A DNA stretch of 5,976 nt from Propionibacteriaceae bacterium. Lineage in GTDB: Bacteria > Actinomycetota > Actinomycetes > Propionibacteriales > Propionibacteriaceae. The number at the start of each line of letters is the position of its first letter. Within the stretch, counting starts at the first letter, position 1. The notes below the pieces were generated by a model, which saw only the letters and a program-made list of their open reading frames with translations, did no database searches and was not told the DNA's origin. Made by a program: the position numbers and the translations under genes. The stretch lies in assembly GCA_031254155.1 (NCBI GenBank), contig JAIRVA010000352.1, positions 1-5,976 on the forward strand, in the 5' to 3' direction. This document shows positions 1-4,780 of the stretch, piece by piece.

Positions 1-408
1 GGCTACACGGCCGGCGCCGACCCGAAGACCCCGGAGGAAGCGGTCGAGATCCGGGCGGTCGTCCGCGAACTGGGCCTTGGCCGGACCCGCGTCCTCAGCA
101 AGGAAGGCCGCGAGGCAGCCGCGGAACGCTGGGTGCACCGGTTCGGCGCTGAGACCCCCGAGGCGCGCCAGGCCCCCGCGCCCTGCGCGACCTGTGGCTA
201 CTTCATCCGGTTGCGCGGCGAACTCGGGGCGGTGTTCGGCGTGTGTGCGAACGAGTTCTCCACTTCCGACGGCCGGGTCACCGCCATCGATCACGGTTGT
301 GGCGCCCATTCGGATGTTGTCGAGGAACGCCGGGGCGTGGAGCTGCCACCGCTGCTCTGGGACGATTCCGTCGACGAGTGGGGCCCGGGGGCGTCAGTCT
401 TCGACTGA
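1..408 (+). CDS. DUF3027 family protein, 3' part (start lies before the window)
   Basis: The reading frame is open from base 1 to a TGA at 406-408 and shows 135 residues, so the N-terminus is missing. Seen: a helical, charged first part (residues 1-50), then CATC (Cys62 and Cys65), a third cysteine in FGVCANEFS (Cys82) and a fourth in IDHGCGAHSD (Cys100), followed by an acidic tail. Four cysteines with two flanking histidines (98 and 103) suggest a zinc-ribbon-like fold; this is inference. The block from WVHRFG through CGYFIRL, FGVCANEFS and HGCGAHSD is what I recall of DUF3027, a conserved actinobacterial family of unknown function. A cytoplasmic protein is expected, as no membrane segment is visible. 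Its last 15 bases overlap the end of the opposite-strand DUF2530 gene. Family call fairly sure; function unknown. Confidence 0.85.
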   Translation, partial: GYTAGADPKTPEEAVEIRAVVRELGLGRTRVLSKEGREAAAERWVHRFGAETPEARQAPAPCATCGYFIRLRGELGAVFGVCANEFSTSDGRVTAIDHGCGAHSDVVEERRGVELPPLLWDDSVDEWGPGASVFD

Positions 409-660
409 GGCCGCGGCCGCCCGCGCGCGCCGGAGGCGGCGGTACCGGTGGGCCCAAGTGAATGGGATGAGCAACAGGCCGATGCCGGAGGCCGTGGCGA
501 GCGTCGCCGTCCATTCCGGGTGCCCGCCGACAAGCAAGGATACGATAGTTGCCACCGCGAACAGTGCCGTACCGACGCACGACGCCGTCAACCCTGAGGC
601 GTCGAGGGGTACGACCGGCGCCTGCTGCAGCAGCGGCCGGGGAGCGGTGGGCTCAGTCAC
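394..660 (-). CDS. DUF2530 family small membrane protein
   Basis: This gene encodes 88 residues from a GTG at 658-660 to a TGA at 394-396. Seen: a polar, Pro-rich N-terminus, a first hydrophobic helix at about residues 23-45, a short loop GGHPEW, a second helix at about 51-70, then a strongly basic tail (HRYRRLRRAR), which by the positive-inside rule should face the cytoplasm. Two helices with a basic C-terminus at this length fit DUF2530, an actinobacterial family of unknown function that I recall near purine permease genes; that neighbourhood memory is unchecked. No Shine-Dalgarno sits at a useful distance, but a TAATCT hexamer lies exactly six bases upstream of the GTG, so a leaderless transcript is likely. 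It is divergent from the permease and overlaps the DUF3027 gene tail to tail. Function unknown. Confidence 0.8.
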   Translation of the reverse strand: MTEPTAPRPLLQQAPVVPLDASGLTASCVGTALFAVATIVSLLVGGHPEWTATLATASGIGLLLIPFTWAHRYRRLRRARAAAASVED

Positions 661-666
661 TCTTCT

Positions 667-695
667 AGATTACTAGGGAACCGCTGATTTATCAT
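667..695 (-). promoter_or_regulatory. Candidate promoter of the DUF2530 gene (leaderless layout)
   Basis: Read on the minus strand, ATGATA (plus 690-695) matches the -35 consensus TTGACA at four of six positions. A 17-base spacer leads to TAATCT (plus 667-672), which keeps the key T, A and final T of a -10 box. Only six bases separate TAATCT from the GTG, so transcription should begin at or next to the start codon. This is a pattern match only. Confidence 0.4.
690..695 (+). promoter_or_regulatory. Candidate -10 box of the purine permease gene
   Basis: TATCAT matches the sigma-A -10 consensus TATAAT at five of six positions. No convincing -35 is visible 16-18 bases upstream. A start site near base 702 would leave a leader of about 75 bases before the ATG at 777, and would rule out the GTG at 696 as a start codon. 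The same six bases serve as the candidate -35 of the opposite-strand DUF2530 promoter. Confidence 0.4.
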
Positions 696-713
696 GTGCC
701 GCCATCCGAATGC

Positions 714-756
714 CCGGACCCGCGGGTATTCCGGTCACAGATGCGGGCGTACCGCA
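714..756 (+). promoter_or_regulatory. Structured 5' leader of the permease mRNA (two small hairpins)
   Basis: Two stems can form between the candidate start site and the ribosome binding site. The first pairs CCGGA (714-718) with TCCGG (730-734) and has the palindrome CCCGCGGG (719-726) in its loop. The second pairs TGCGG (742-746) with CCGCA (752-756) around the loop GCGTA. I do not recognise a known riboswitch class. Short stems are frequent by chance in DNA this rich in GC, so a regulatory role is only possible. Confidence 0.2.
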
Positions 757-764
757 CTTCCACT

Positions 765-768
765 AAGG
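765..768 (+). promoter_or_regulatory. Ribosome binding site that selects the ATG at 777
   Basis: AAGG lies eight bases before the ATG at 777 but only two bases before the in-frame ATG at 771. The spacing favours 777 as the permease start. Confidence 0.55.
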
Positions 769-776
769 TAATGCCC

Positions 777-2336
777 ATGGTTCAAAAATCTCCGCGGGCC
801 GCGACGCCGGTCCGGCCTCCGTCCCCGGTCAACCGACCAGCGTCGTCCCCCGCCAGTTCGCCCTCAAGCGGACAGGGTTTGGATCGCTTCTTCGGCATCT
901 CCGCCCGGCGCTCCACGATCACGAGGGAGGTACGCGGCGGCTTCGTCACGTTCTTCTCCATGGCCTACATCATCGCCCTCAACCCGATCATCGTCGGCAC
1001 CACCCCCGATGTCAACGGCAACCTGATCTCGGGCCTGCCAATCAGCGGTGACGGCAACGTTCCGCTGACGATGGCCATGGTCGCCGCCGCCACCGCCGTG
1101 GTGGCCGGGGTCATGACGCTGATCATGGGCCTGGTCGGCAAGTTCCCCGTCGCGCTGGCGGCCGGCCTCGGCATCAACGCCCTGGCGGCCTACACCATCG
1201 CGCCCACCATGACGTGGGGGCAGGTGATGGGCCTCATCGTCTGGGAGGGCATCATCATCACGATCCTGGTGCTCACCAAGTTCCGCAAAGCCGTCATGGA
1301 CGCCGTCCCCAAGTCGCTGCGGACCGGTATCTCCGTCGGTATCGGTCTCTTCATCGCGTTGATCGGCCTGGTCGACTCCGGTTTCGTCCGGAAGGGCTCC
1401 CAGATGGGTGAGCTCGGGATCGGCGGTTCCATCATCGGCTGGCCGCTGCTCGTGTTCGTTGTCGTACTCGTGGCGCTCATCATCATGCATGTCAAGAAGG
1501 TCAAGGGCGCGATGCTGATCGCCATTATCGGCGGGACGGTCTTCGCGGTGATCCTCGAGGCTATCGTCAAGGTCGGCGGCTCGGTTGATGCCGACGGCAA
1601 CGCGGTCGCCACCGGGTGGCGGCTCAACGTACCCCAGCTGGCGGCGGGCCAGTCCTGGCTGCCCAACCTCGAACTGCTGAAGTTCTGGCAGCACGTCGAC
1701 CTGCTCGGGGCGTTCCACGCCGACTTCAAGGCGTGGGCCGTCGTGATCATGACGATCCTCGCGCTGATGCTGGCCGACTTCTTCGACACGATGGGGACCA
1801 TCGTGGCCATCGGCAAGACCGGCAACCTGCTGCAGCCGGACGGCAACCCGCCCCGGACCCAGCAGATCCTGCTCGTCGACTCGATTGCGGCCATGGCTGG
1901 CGGTCTGTGCTCGACCTCGTCCAACACGTCGTACATCGAGTCGGCGTCGGGGGTTTCCGATGGCGCCCGGACCGGTTTCGCGAACATCATCACCGGGGCC
2001 GCCTTCCTCGTGGCGACGTTCATCACACCGCTGGTCAACCTCGTACCCTCCGAGGCCGTCGCGCCGGTTCTCGTGCTCGTCGGGTTCTTGATGATGCAGC
2101 AGATCACCGACATCGAGTGGAGCAACCTGGAGGTCGCCCTGCCGGCGTTCTTCCTGGTCACCATGATGGCGTTCACGTACTCCATCACCGTCGGCATGGG
2201 CCTGGGCTTCATCGTCTACCTCGTGATCAAGCTCGTCAAGGGCCGGTCGCGTGACGTCAGCCCGCTGCTCTGGGTCATCGCGGTGCTGTTCCTGGTGTAC
2301 TTCATGCAGGGACTCATCATGGGTTGGCTCGGCTGA
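777..2336 (+). CDS. NCS2 family (AzgA-type) purine permease
   Basis: This 519-residue integral membrane protein should import purine bases (adenine, guanine or hypoxanthine) by proton symport; the exact substrate cannot be read from sequence. AzgA-branch signatures are clear: LDRFF then FVTFFSMAYIIALNP (56-70), GKFPVALAAGLGINALAAYT (121-140), the TM8 motif MLADFFDTMGT with Asp334 and Asp337 (331-341), and the TM10 motif GLCSTSSNTSYIESASGV with Glu388 (376-393). Acidic residues in TM8 and TM10 contact the base in studied NCS2 proteins. Many hydrophobic stretches fit the roughly 14-helix fold. The start at 777 is chosen for its AAGG at eight-base spacing; in-frame starts at 696 and 771 are less likely. 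Odd point: residues 6-34 are a Pro/Ser-rich, probably disordered extension before LDRFF, where family members usually begin. It appears monocistronic, with a strong terminator downstream. Confidence 0.95.
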   Translation: MVQKSPRAATPVRPPSPVNRPASSPASSPSSGQGLDRFFGISARRSTITREVRGGFVTFFSMAYIIALNPIIVGTTPDVNGNLISGLPISGDGNVPLTMAMVAAATAVVAGVMTLIMGLVGKFPVALAAGLGINALAAYTIAPTMTWGQVMGLIVWEGIIITILVLTKFRKAVMDAVPKSLRTGISVGIGLFIALIGLVDSGFVRKGSQMGELGIGGSIIGWPLLVFVVVLVALIIMHVKKVKGAMLIAIIGGTVFAVILEAIVKVGGSVDADGNAVATGWRLNVPQLAAGQSWLPNLELLKFWQHVDLLGAFHADFKAWAVVIMTILALMLADFFDTMGTIVAIGKTGNLLQPDGNPPRTQQILLVDSIAAMAGGLCSTSSNTSYIESASGVSDGARTGFANIITGAAFLVATFITPLVNLVPSEAVAPVLVLVGFLMMQQITDIEWSNLEVALPAFFLVTMMAFTYSITVGMGLGFIVYLVIKLVKGRSRDVSPLLWVIAVLFLVYFMQGLIMGWLG

Positions 2337-2356
2337 CCACCTGATCGACTCACGCT

Positions 2357-2394
2357 GGGGCTCCGCGATCCGCGGGGCCCCTCGTGTTTGTTCC
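2357..2394 (+). terminator. Rho-independent terminator after the permease gene
   Basis: GGGGC (2357-2361), T, CCGCG (2363-2367) pairs with CGCGG (2371-2375), G, GCCCC (2377-2381), giving an 11-pair stem with one T-G wobble and the three-base loop ATC. A T-rich stretch (2382-2394) follows. It begins 20 bases after the permease stop codon. Confidence 0.8.
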
Positions 2395-2413
2395 CCGCCG
2401 GGTGGGGGCGGGG
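2393..2413. terminator. Second hairpin in the convergent gap
   Basis: CCCCGCC (2393-2399) pairs with GGCGGGG (2407-2413) around the loop GGGTGGG, seven perfect GC pairs. It lies between two convergent stop codons and could stop transcripts coming from the right. No T-run follows on the minus strand, so it would be a poor intrinsic terminator. Confidence 0.35.
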
Positions 2414-2425
2414 CGCAAAACGGGG

Positions 2426-3061
2426 TTACCGGGCGGTCCACCACGCGATGAGGTCGGGCCTGGTTTCGTCCGGCCCGGCGGCGGACGGCTGGGCGAAAGC
2501 GAGCAGGGTGGTCGCGAAGGCGGCCGTGCCCTCGTCGAGGTCGGGCAGGGCGGCCATCCACTCGTCGACCAGGCGCGGTACGACGCCCCCCGGCATGTAC
2601 CCGAACGACATGTCCCCGGTCGCCCGCAGGGGGAGATCCACGCTCCGGCCCCAGAGGTGACGGATGCTCACGGAGGTGGGTACGCCCGCCCGTACGAGAT
2701 CGAACTCCAGAGCGTCGATCTCGGACGCAGGCAGCGGGATCGCCGTGTGGGCGTCCGCGAGCGCGTCCAACCAGGCGCGGGCGAGGACCCAGGAGGCCCC
2801 GAGCCGGTCGGTAGCGACGAAACGGCTTGTCAGCATGGCTTCGGCGTCGTGGAGGTTGGGTACGCCGGGGCGGACGACGGGTGCTTCCGCCGGGCGACGG
2901 GTGAGGGGGCCGAGCTTGGCGAGCAGGCCGCGGGCGGTCCGGCGGGCCGGTCCGAGCGACTCCGCGATGCTTGTCAGCCGCGCGGCCAGTTCGGGCGGGG
3001 CGGCGAAGCACTGGCGGAACGCATCGACATTGATCATCCACAAACGTAACTCGTCTACCAT
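2426..3061 (-). CDS. Uncharacterised protein, divergent from ideR
   Basis: I do not recognise this 211-residue protein. Seen: a hydrophobic start LRLWMINVDAFRQCF (5-19) that resembles a beta strand plus a helix, a basic Pro/Arg-rich stretch (38-69), an Ala-rich helix WVLARAWLDALADAH (91-105), then a part with strand-like segments (118-133), FGYMPGGVVPRLVDEW (153-168) and a helical end. No signal peptide, no membrane helix and no cysteine-pair motif, so it is probably cytoplasmic. The ATG at 3059-3061 has no Shine-Dalgarno, but TAGCGT lies six bases upstream on the same strand, fitting a leaderless start; the ATG at 3035-3037 is the alternative. Its GC-rich codon use matches its neighbours. 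It shares a 65-base divergent region with ideR, so iron-linked control is possible but not shown. Confidence 0.8.
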   Translation of the reverse strand: MVDELRLWMINVDAFRQCFAAPPELAARLTSIAESLGPARRTARGLLAKLGPLTRRPAEAPVVRPGVPNLHDAEAMLTSRFVATDRLGASWVLARAWLDALADAHTAIPLPASEIDALEFDLVRAGVPTSVSIRHLWGRSVDLPLRATGDMSFGYMPGGVVPRLVDEWMAALPDLDEGTAAFATTLLAFAQPSAAGPDETRPDLIAWWTAR

Positions 3062-3067
3062 GGCATT

Positions 3068-3073
3068 ACGCTA
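3068..3073 (-). promoter_or_regulatory. Candidate -10 box for the 211-residue protein gene
   Basis: On the minus strand TAGCGT sits six bases before the ATG at 3061, the spacing expected when transcription starts at the first base of the start codon. The sequence 17 bases further upstream (TTCCGT) matches the -35 consensus only in its first two bases. Confidence 0.4.
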
Positions 3074-3096
3074 CCGCACGAAGGGCGGGTACGGAA

Positions 3097-3118
3097 CCCC
3101 CGATAGACTTAACGGGGG
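3097..3118. promoter_or_regulatory. Near-palindrome over the ideR promoter and RBS (possible operator)
   Basis: The arms CCCCCGATA (3097-3105) and TAACGGGGG (3110-3118) are inverted repeats with one mismatched pair, separated by GACT (3106-3109). The element covers the candidate -10 box and enters the ribosome binding site of ideR. It could be a repressor operator, an RNA hairpin masking the RBS, or chance. It is not a good DtxR/IdeR iron box. Confidence 0.35.
3104..3109 (+). promoter_or_regulatory. Candidate -10 box of ideR
   Basis: TAGACT fits the actinobacterial -10 pattern TANNNT. A start site near 3116 would give a leader of about 11 bases and would cut into the G-rich part of the RBS. 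No -35 is apparent. The identical hexamer precedes the thioredoxin gene on the other strand. Confidence 0.4.
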
Positions 3119-3126
3119 AGGTTGCC

Positions 3127-3813
3127 ATGAGCCACGTCATCGACACGACGGAAATGTACCTGCGAACGGTCTACGAGCTGCTCGAGGAAGGGGTCGCGCC
3201 GCTCCGGGCGCGGATCGCGGAACGGATGCAGCACAGCGGGCCGACGGTTTCCCAGACGGTCAGCCGGATGGAGCGCGACGGGCTGCTCACCTTGCACGAC
3301 GACCGCCGGATTTTCCTCAGCGACAAGGGAAAACACTTGGCAGCCGATGTCATGCGGCGGCACCGCCTGGCCGAGCGCCTGCTCGTCGATGTCATCGGTC
3401 TGCCGTGGGCGGAGGCCCACGAGGAGGCCTGCAAGTGGGAGCACGTCATCGGCGACACGGTCGAGGAGCGCCTGGTTCACCTGTTGGGCGACCCGGAGCT
3501 CACGGCGTACGGGACGCCGATCCCCCGGCGGGGCGATCCGGTGGAGACGTCGATCGCGCGCTTCCGGGCGGGCGCGGAGCCGCTCACGGCCGCGTTGCGG
3601 CCAGACGGGCTGACGAGGGTACGACTACTGCGGATCGGGGAGTTCCTCCAGCGGGATGTCGAGAGCCTGGAGACGCTCACCGAGGCCGGGATCCGGCCCG
3701 GGGTCGAGGTGGAGGCGAGCACCGATCAGGCGTGCCTGACACTGTTCACGCCGACGCACGAGTGCCGCCTCGACGCTGATTGGGCGGAGCAGTTGTTCGT
3801 CAGCGTGGTGTGA
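3127..3813 (+). CDS. ideR: Iron-dependent transcriptional repressor, DtxR/IdeR family
   Basis: This 228-residue cytoplasmic regulator should bind ferrous iron and then repress iron uptake and siderophore genes. Its N-terminal half aligns residue for residue with DtxR of Corynebacterium as I recall it: VDTTEMYLRT-like start, winged helix at about 25-70, dimerisation helices at about 75-120, and an SH3-like domain from about 162. Metal ligands are at the DtxR positions: Met10, Cys102, Glu105 and His106 in one site, His79, Glu83 and His98 in the other, with Glu172 and Gln175 matching the SH3-domain ligands Glu170 and Gln173. DNA-contact residues Ser37, Pro39 and Gln43 are also kept. Cys102 argues for iron over manganese sensing. 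The ATG at 3127 follows GGGGGAGG (3114-3121) at five-base spacing. Its last 14 bases overlap the convergent thioredoxin gene. Confidence 0.95.
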   Translation: MSHVIDTTEMYLRTVYELLEEGVAPLRARIAERMQHSGPTVSQTVSRMERDGLLTLHDDRRIFLSDKGKHLAADVMRRHRLAERLLVDVIGLPWAEAHEEACKWEHVIGDTVEERLVHLLGDPELTAYGTPIPRRGDPVETSIARFRAGAEPLTAALRPDGLTRVRLLRIGEFLQRDVESLETLTEAGIRPGVEVEASTDQACLTLFTPTHECRLDADWAEQLFVSVV

Positions 3814-4138
3814 CCGCTCGGATGGCGTCGACCATCGCGGCGATGTCGGCCCGCCCGAGGAAACCGGAGGTGTTGGCGACGAGGGTACCGTCCCGGAAGG
3901 CGAGCAGTGTTGGTACGGTGGTGAACCCCAGTGAGGCAAACATCTCTTGATTCTCGGGCGAGGCGTCGACCTGGAAGGAAGCGAACGTGATGTCGGGCGT
4001 GACCGCGGCGGCCGCGGCGAAGACGGGGGAGAACCGCTGGCAGGGCCCGCACCACGAGGCCCACATGTCGACCAGGAGATGTTCCGTCAGGGCGACGCAG
4101 CTATCGAGGGTGTCGTGGTTGAGGGATTTGAGGCTCAT
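3800..4138 (-). CDS. Thioredoxin
   Basis: This 112-residue cytoplasmic protein is of typical thioredoxin size and should reduce disulfides in other proteins, using electrons from thioredoxin reductase (not in this window). Seen: the beta strand LLVDMWAS (21-28) leading into the active site WCGPC (29-33, Cys30 and Cys33), the conserved Asp58 region FQVDASPEN, and the cis-proline loop TTVPTLLAF with Pro76. Small departures from the usual pattern are Met25 where VDFWA is common, and an extra Cys14. The ATG at 4136-4138 is chosen because AGGAG (plus 4143-4147) precedes it by four bases and the thioredoxin fold begins there; upstream in-frame sequence to 4402 is low-quality coding and crosses the next gene. 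No signal peptide. It overlaps the end of ideR by 14 bases, tail to tail. Confidence 0.93.
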   Translation of the reverse strand: MSLKSLNHDTLDSCVALTEHLLVDMWASWCGPCQRFSPVFAAAAAVTPDITFASFQVDASPENQEMFASLGFTTVPTLLAFRDGTLVANTSGFLGRADIAAMVDAIRAVTPR

Positions 4139-4172
4139 GGGGCTCCTAACAGGGATAACGAGACCGGGTTCC

Positions 4173-4178
4173 AGTCTA
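4173..4178 (-). promoter_or_regulatory. Candidate -10 box of the thioredoxin gene
   Basis: TAGACT on the minus strand lies 34 bases upstream of the thioredoxin ATG and would give a leader of about 28 bases containing the AGGAG site. The -35 region (CTGTTC or nearby) is weak. A promoter here would let the gene be transcribed independently of the gene upstream of it, which ends at 4248. Confidence 0.4.
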
Positions 4179-4247
4179 TTCCCCCGGCGCGCGTGAACAG
4201 TCTTCCGGAGTGGTGGGCAAACGTGCAAGCAGGAGGATAACGGGTTG

Positions 4248-4607
4248 TCAGCCCACGGATCCGTGATGGGGTGGTACGTCGGCGAGGAGGCGGCGTTCGT
4301 CGGCGGTGAGGCTCGTCCGCCGGGACGGCGGCCGTACCTCGACCTCAAGACCGAGCGCGGTCCGTACCGCCTGGAGCCCGGCGTACCACTGCGCCGCGCC
4401 AATCCCGCCCAGACTGTCCGGCGGCAGGGGGTGGGGCCAGGGGAGGCCGACTTCCCAGCGCGCGCGGGCGTGGGAACCGAGGCGCTCCGCCGGCCAACCC
4501 GCTGCCGCCAGGGCGGCGAGCAGGGCGGCCGTGTCCCAGGTGGCGGGGAGAGCGAGTGGTTCCCCCGTGAGGGCGTACGCGAGAAGAGAGTCGAACTGGG
4601 GGACCAT
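4248..4607 (-). CDS. Uncharacterised small protein
   Basis: I do not recognise this 119-residue protein. Seen: an N-terminal part FDSLLAYALTGEPLALP, an Ala/Leu-rich helix AALLAALAAAGWPAERL (27-43), a Trp/Pro-containing centre (WEVGLPWPHPLPPDSLGG, 51-68), a possible helix AQWYAGLQAVRTALGL (71-86) and a His-Gly end. No signal peptide, membrane helix or catalytic motif is visible. The ATG at 4605-4607 has AAGG (plus 4615-4618) seven bases upstream, which supports it as a real start, and the codons are strongly GC-rich at third positions like the ideR neighbourhood. It points the same way as the thioredoxin gene with a 109-base gap, and is divergent from tRNA-Arg with only 41 bases between them. 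Possibly lineage-restricted. Confidence 0.7.
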   Translation of the reverse strand: MVPQFDSLLAYALTGEPLALPATWDTAALLAALAAAGWPAERLGSHARARWEVGLPWPHPLPPDSLGGIGAAQWYAGLQAVRTALGLEVEVRPPSRRTSLTADERRLLADVPPHHGSVG

Positions 4608-4632
4608 GTTTCTACCTTAGTCCCAAGTCCGG

Positions 4633-4638
4633 TATCGT
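4633..4638 (+). promoter_or_regulatory. Candidate -10 box of tRNA-Arg(CCU)
   Basis: TATCGT fits TANNNT and would place transcription start around 4645, just before the mature 5' end at 4649. The -35 would fall at about 4610, touching the start of the divergent small gene; its match is poor. Confidence 0.35.
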
Positions 4639-4648
4639 GGAGGGTCGT

Positions 4649-4721
4649 GGCCCCGTAGCTCAGGGGATAGAGCGAAGGTTTCCTAAACCTTGCGTCGTAG
4701 GTTCGAATCCTATCGGGGCCG
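4649..4721 (+). tRNA. tRNA-Arg, anticodon CCU
   Basis: A complete cloverleaf of 73 bases. The acceptor stem pairs GGCCCCG (4649-4655) with CGGGGCC (4714-4720), and the discriminator is G4721. The D stem is GCTC/GAGC (4658-4661 and 4670-4673). The anticodon stem is AAGGT/ACCTT, and the loop TTCCTAA carries anticodon CCU at 4682-4684. The T arm is GTAGG-TTCGAAT-CCTAT. It decodes AGG. The CCA end is not encoded (CCC follows). Genes for tRNA-Arg(CCU) are known integration sites for mobile elements, relevant to the composition change just downstream. Confidence 0.97.
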
Positions 4722-4737
4722 CCCGTGACATCTCGTA

Positions 4738-4756
4738 ATCCCTGGTCAGAGGGGAT
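4738..4756. terminator. Possible hairpin between tRNA-Arg and the kinase gene
   Basis: ATCCCT (4738-4743) pairs with GGGGAT (4751-4756, one T-G pair) around a seven-base loop. An alternative outer pairing joins GACATC (4727-4732) and GATGTC (4754-4759). There is no T-run, so it may act as an attenuating or processing structure between convergent units instead of a classical terminator. Confidence 0.3.
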
Positions 4757-4780
4757 GTCCGTGAGCTGAGCGCTTGGTGG

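Noticed and set aside
696..776. The GTG at 696 or the ATG at 771 as the permease start
   Set aside because: The GTG lies before the likely transcription start and has no RBS; the ATG at 771 is only two bases from AAGG. The ATG at 777 has proper spacing.
864..3041. A very long open frame on the minus strand, antisense to the permease and running into the 211-residue gene in another frame
   Set aside because: Its product is a run of Arg, Asp, His and Gly without domain structure. This is the usual GC-rich shadow of the permease and the 211-residue gene.
3098..3116. An IdeR iron box in front of ideR
   Set aside because: Centred on A3107, only about 8 of 19 positions match the DtxR/IdeR consensus, mainly the TAG and CT core, which the -10 hexamer TAGACT already explains.
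2664..3779. A 371-codon plus-strand open frame over the 211-residue gene and ideR
   Set aside because: It crosses two well-supported genes, and its translation is low-complexity Arg/Ala/Gly sequence without a recognisable fold.
4254..4265. The perfect 12-base palindrome CACGGATCCGTG
   Set aside because: It lies in the last codons of the 119-residue gene, has no T-run after it and no second copy; a short palindrome like this is likely coincidental.
4231..4658. A plus-strand gene after the AGGAGG at 4231-4236
   Set aside because: The frame is antisense to the 119-residue gene, which has its own RBS and better codon use, and its product is Gly/Arg-rich filler that runs into the tRNA.
4690..4721. 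An attachment-site repeat of the tRNA 3' end
   Set aside because: I found no second copy of this segment inside the window, so the island idea rests only on composition and location.
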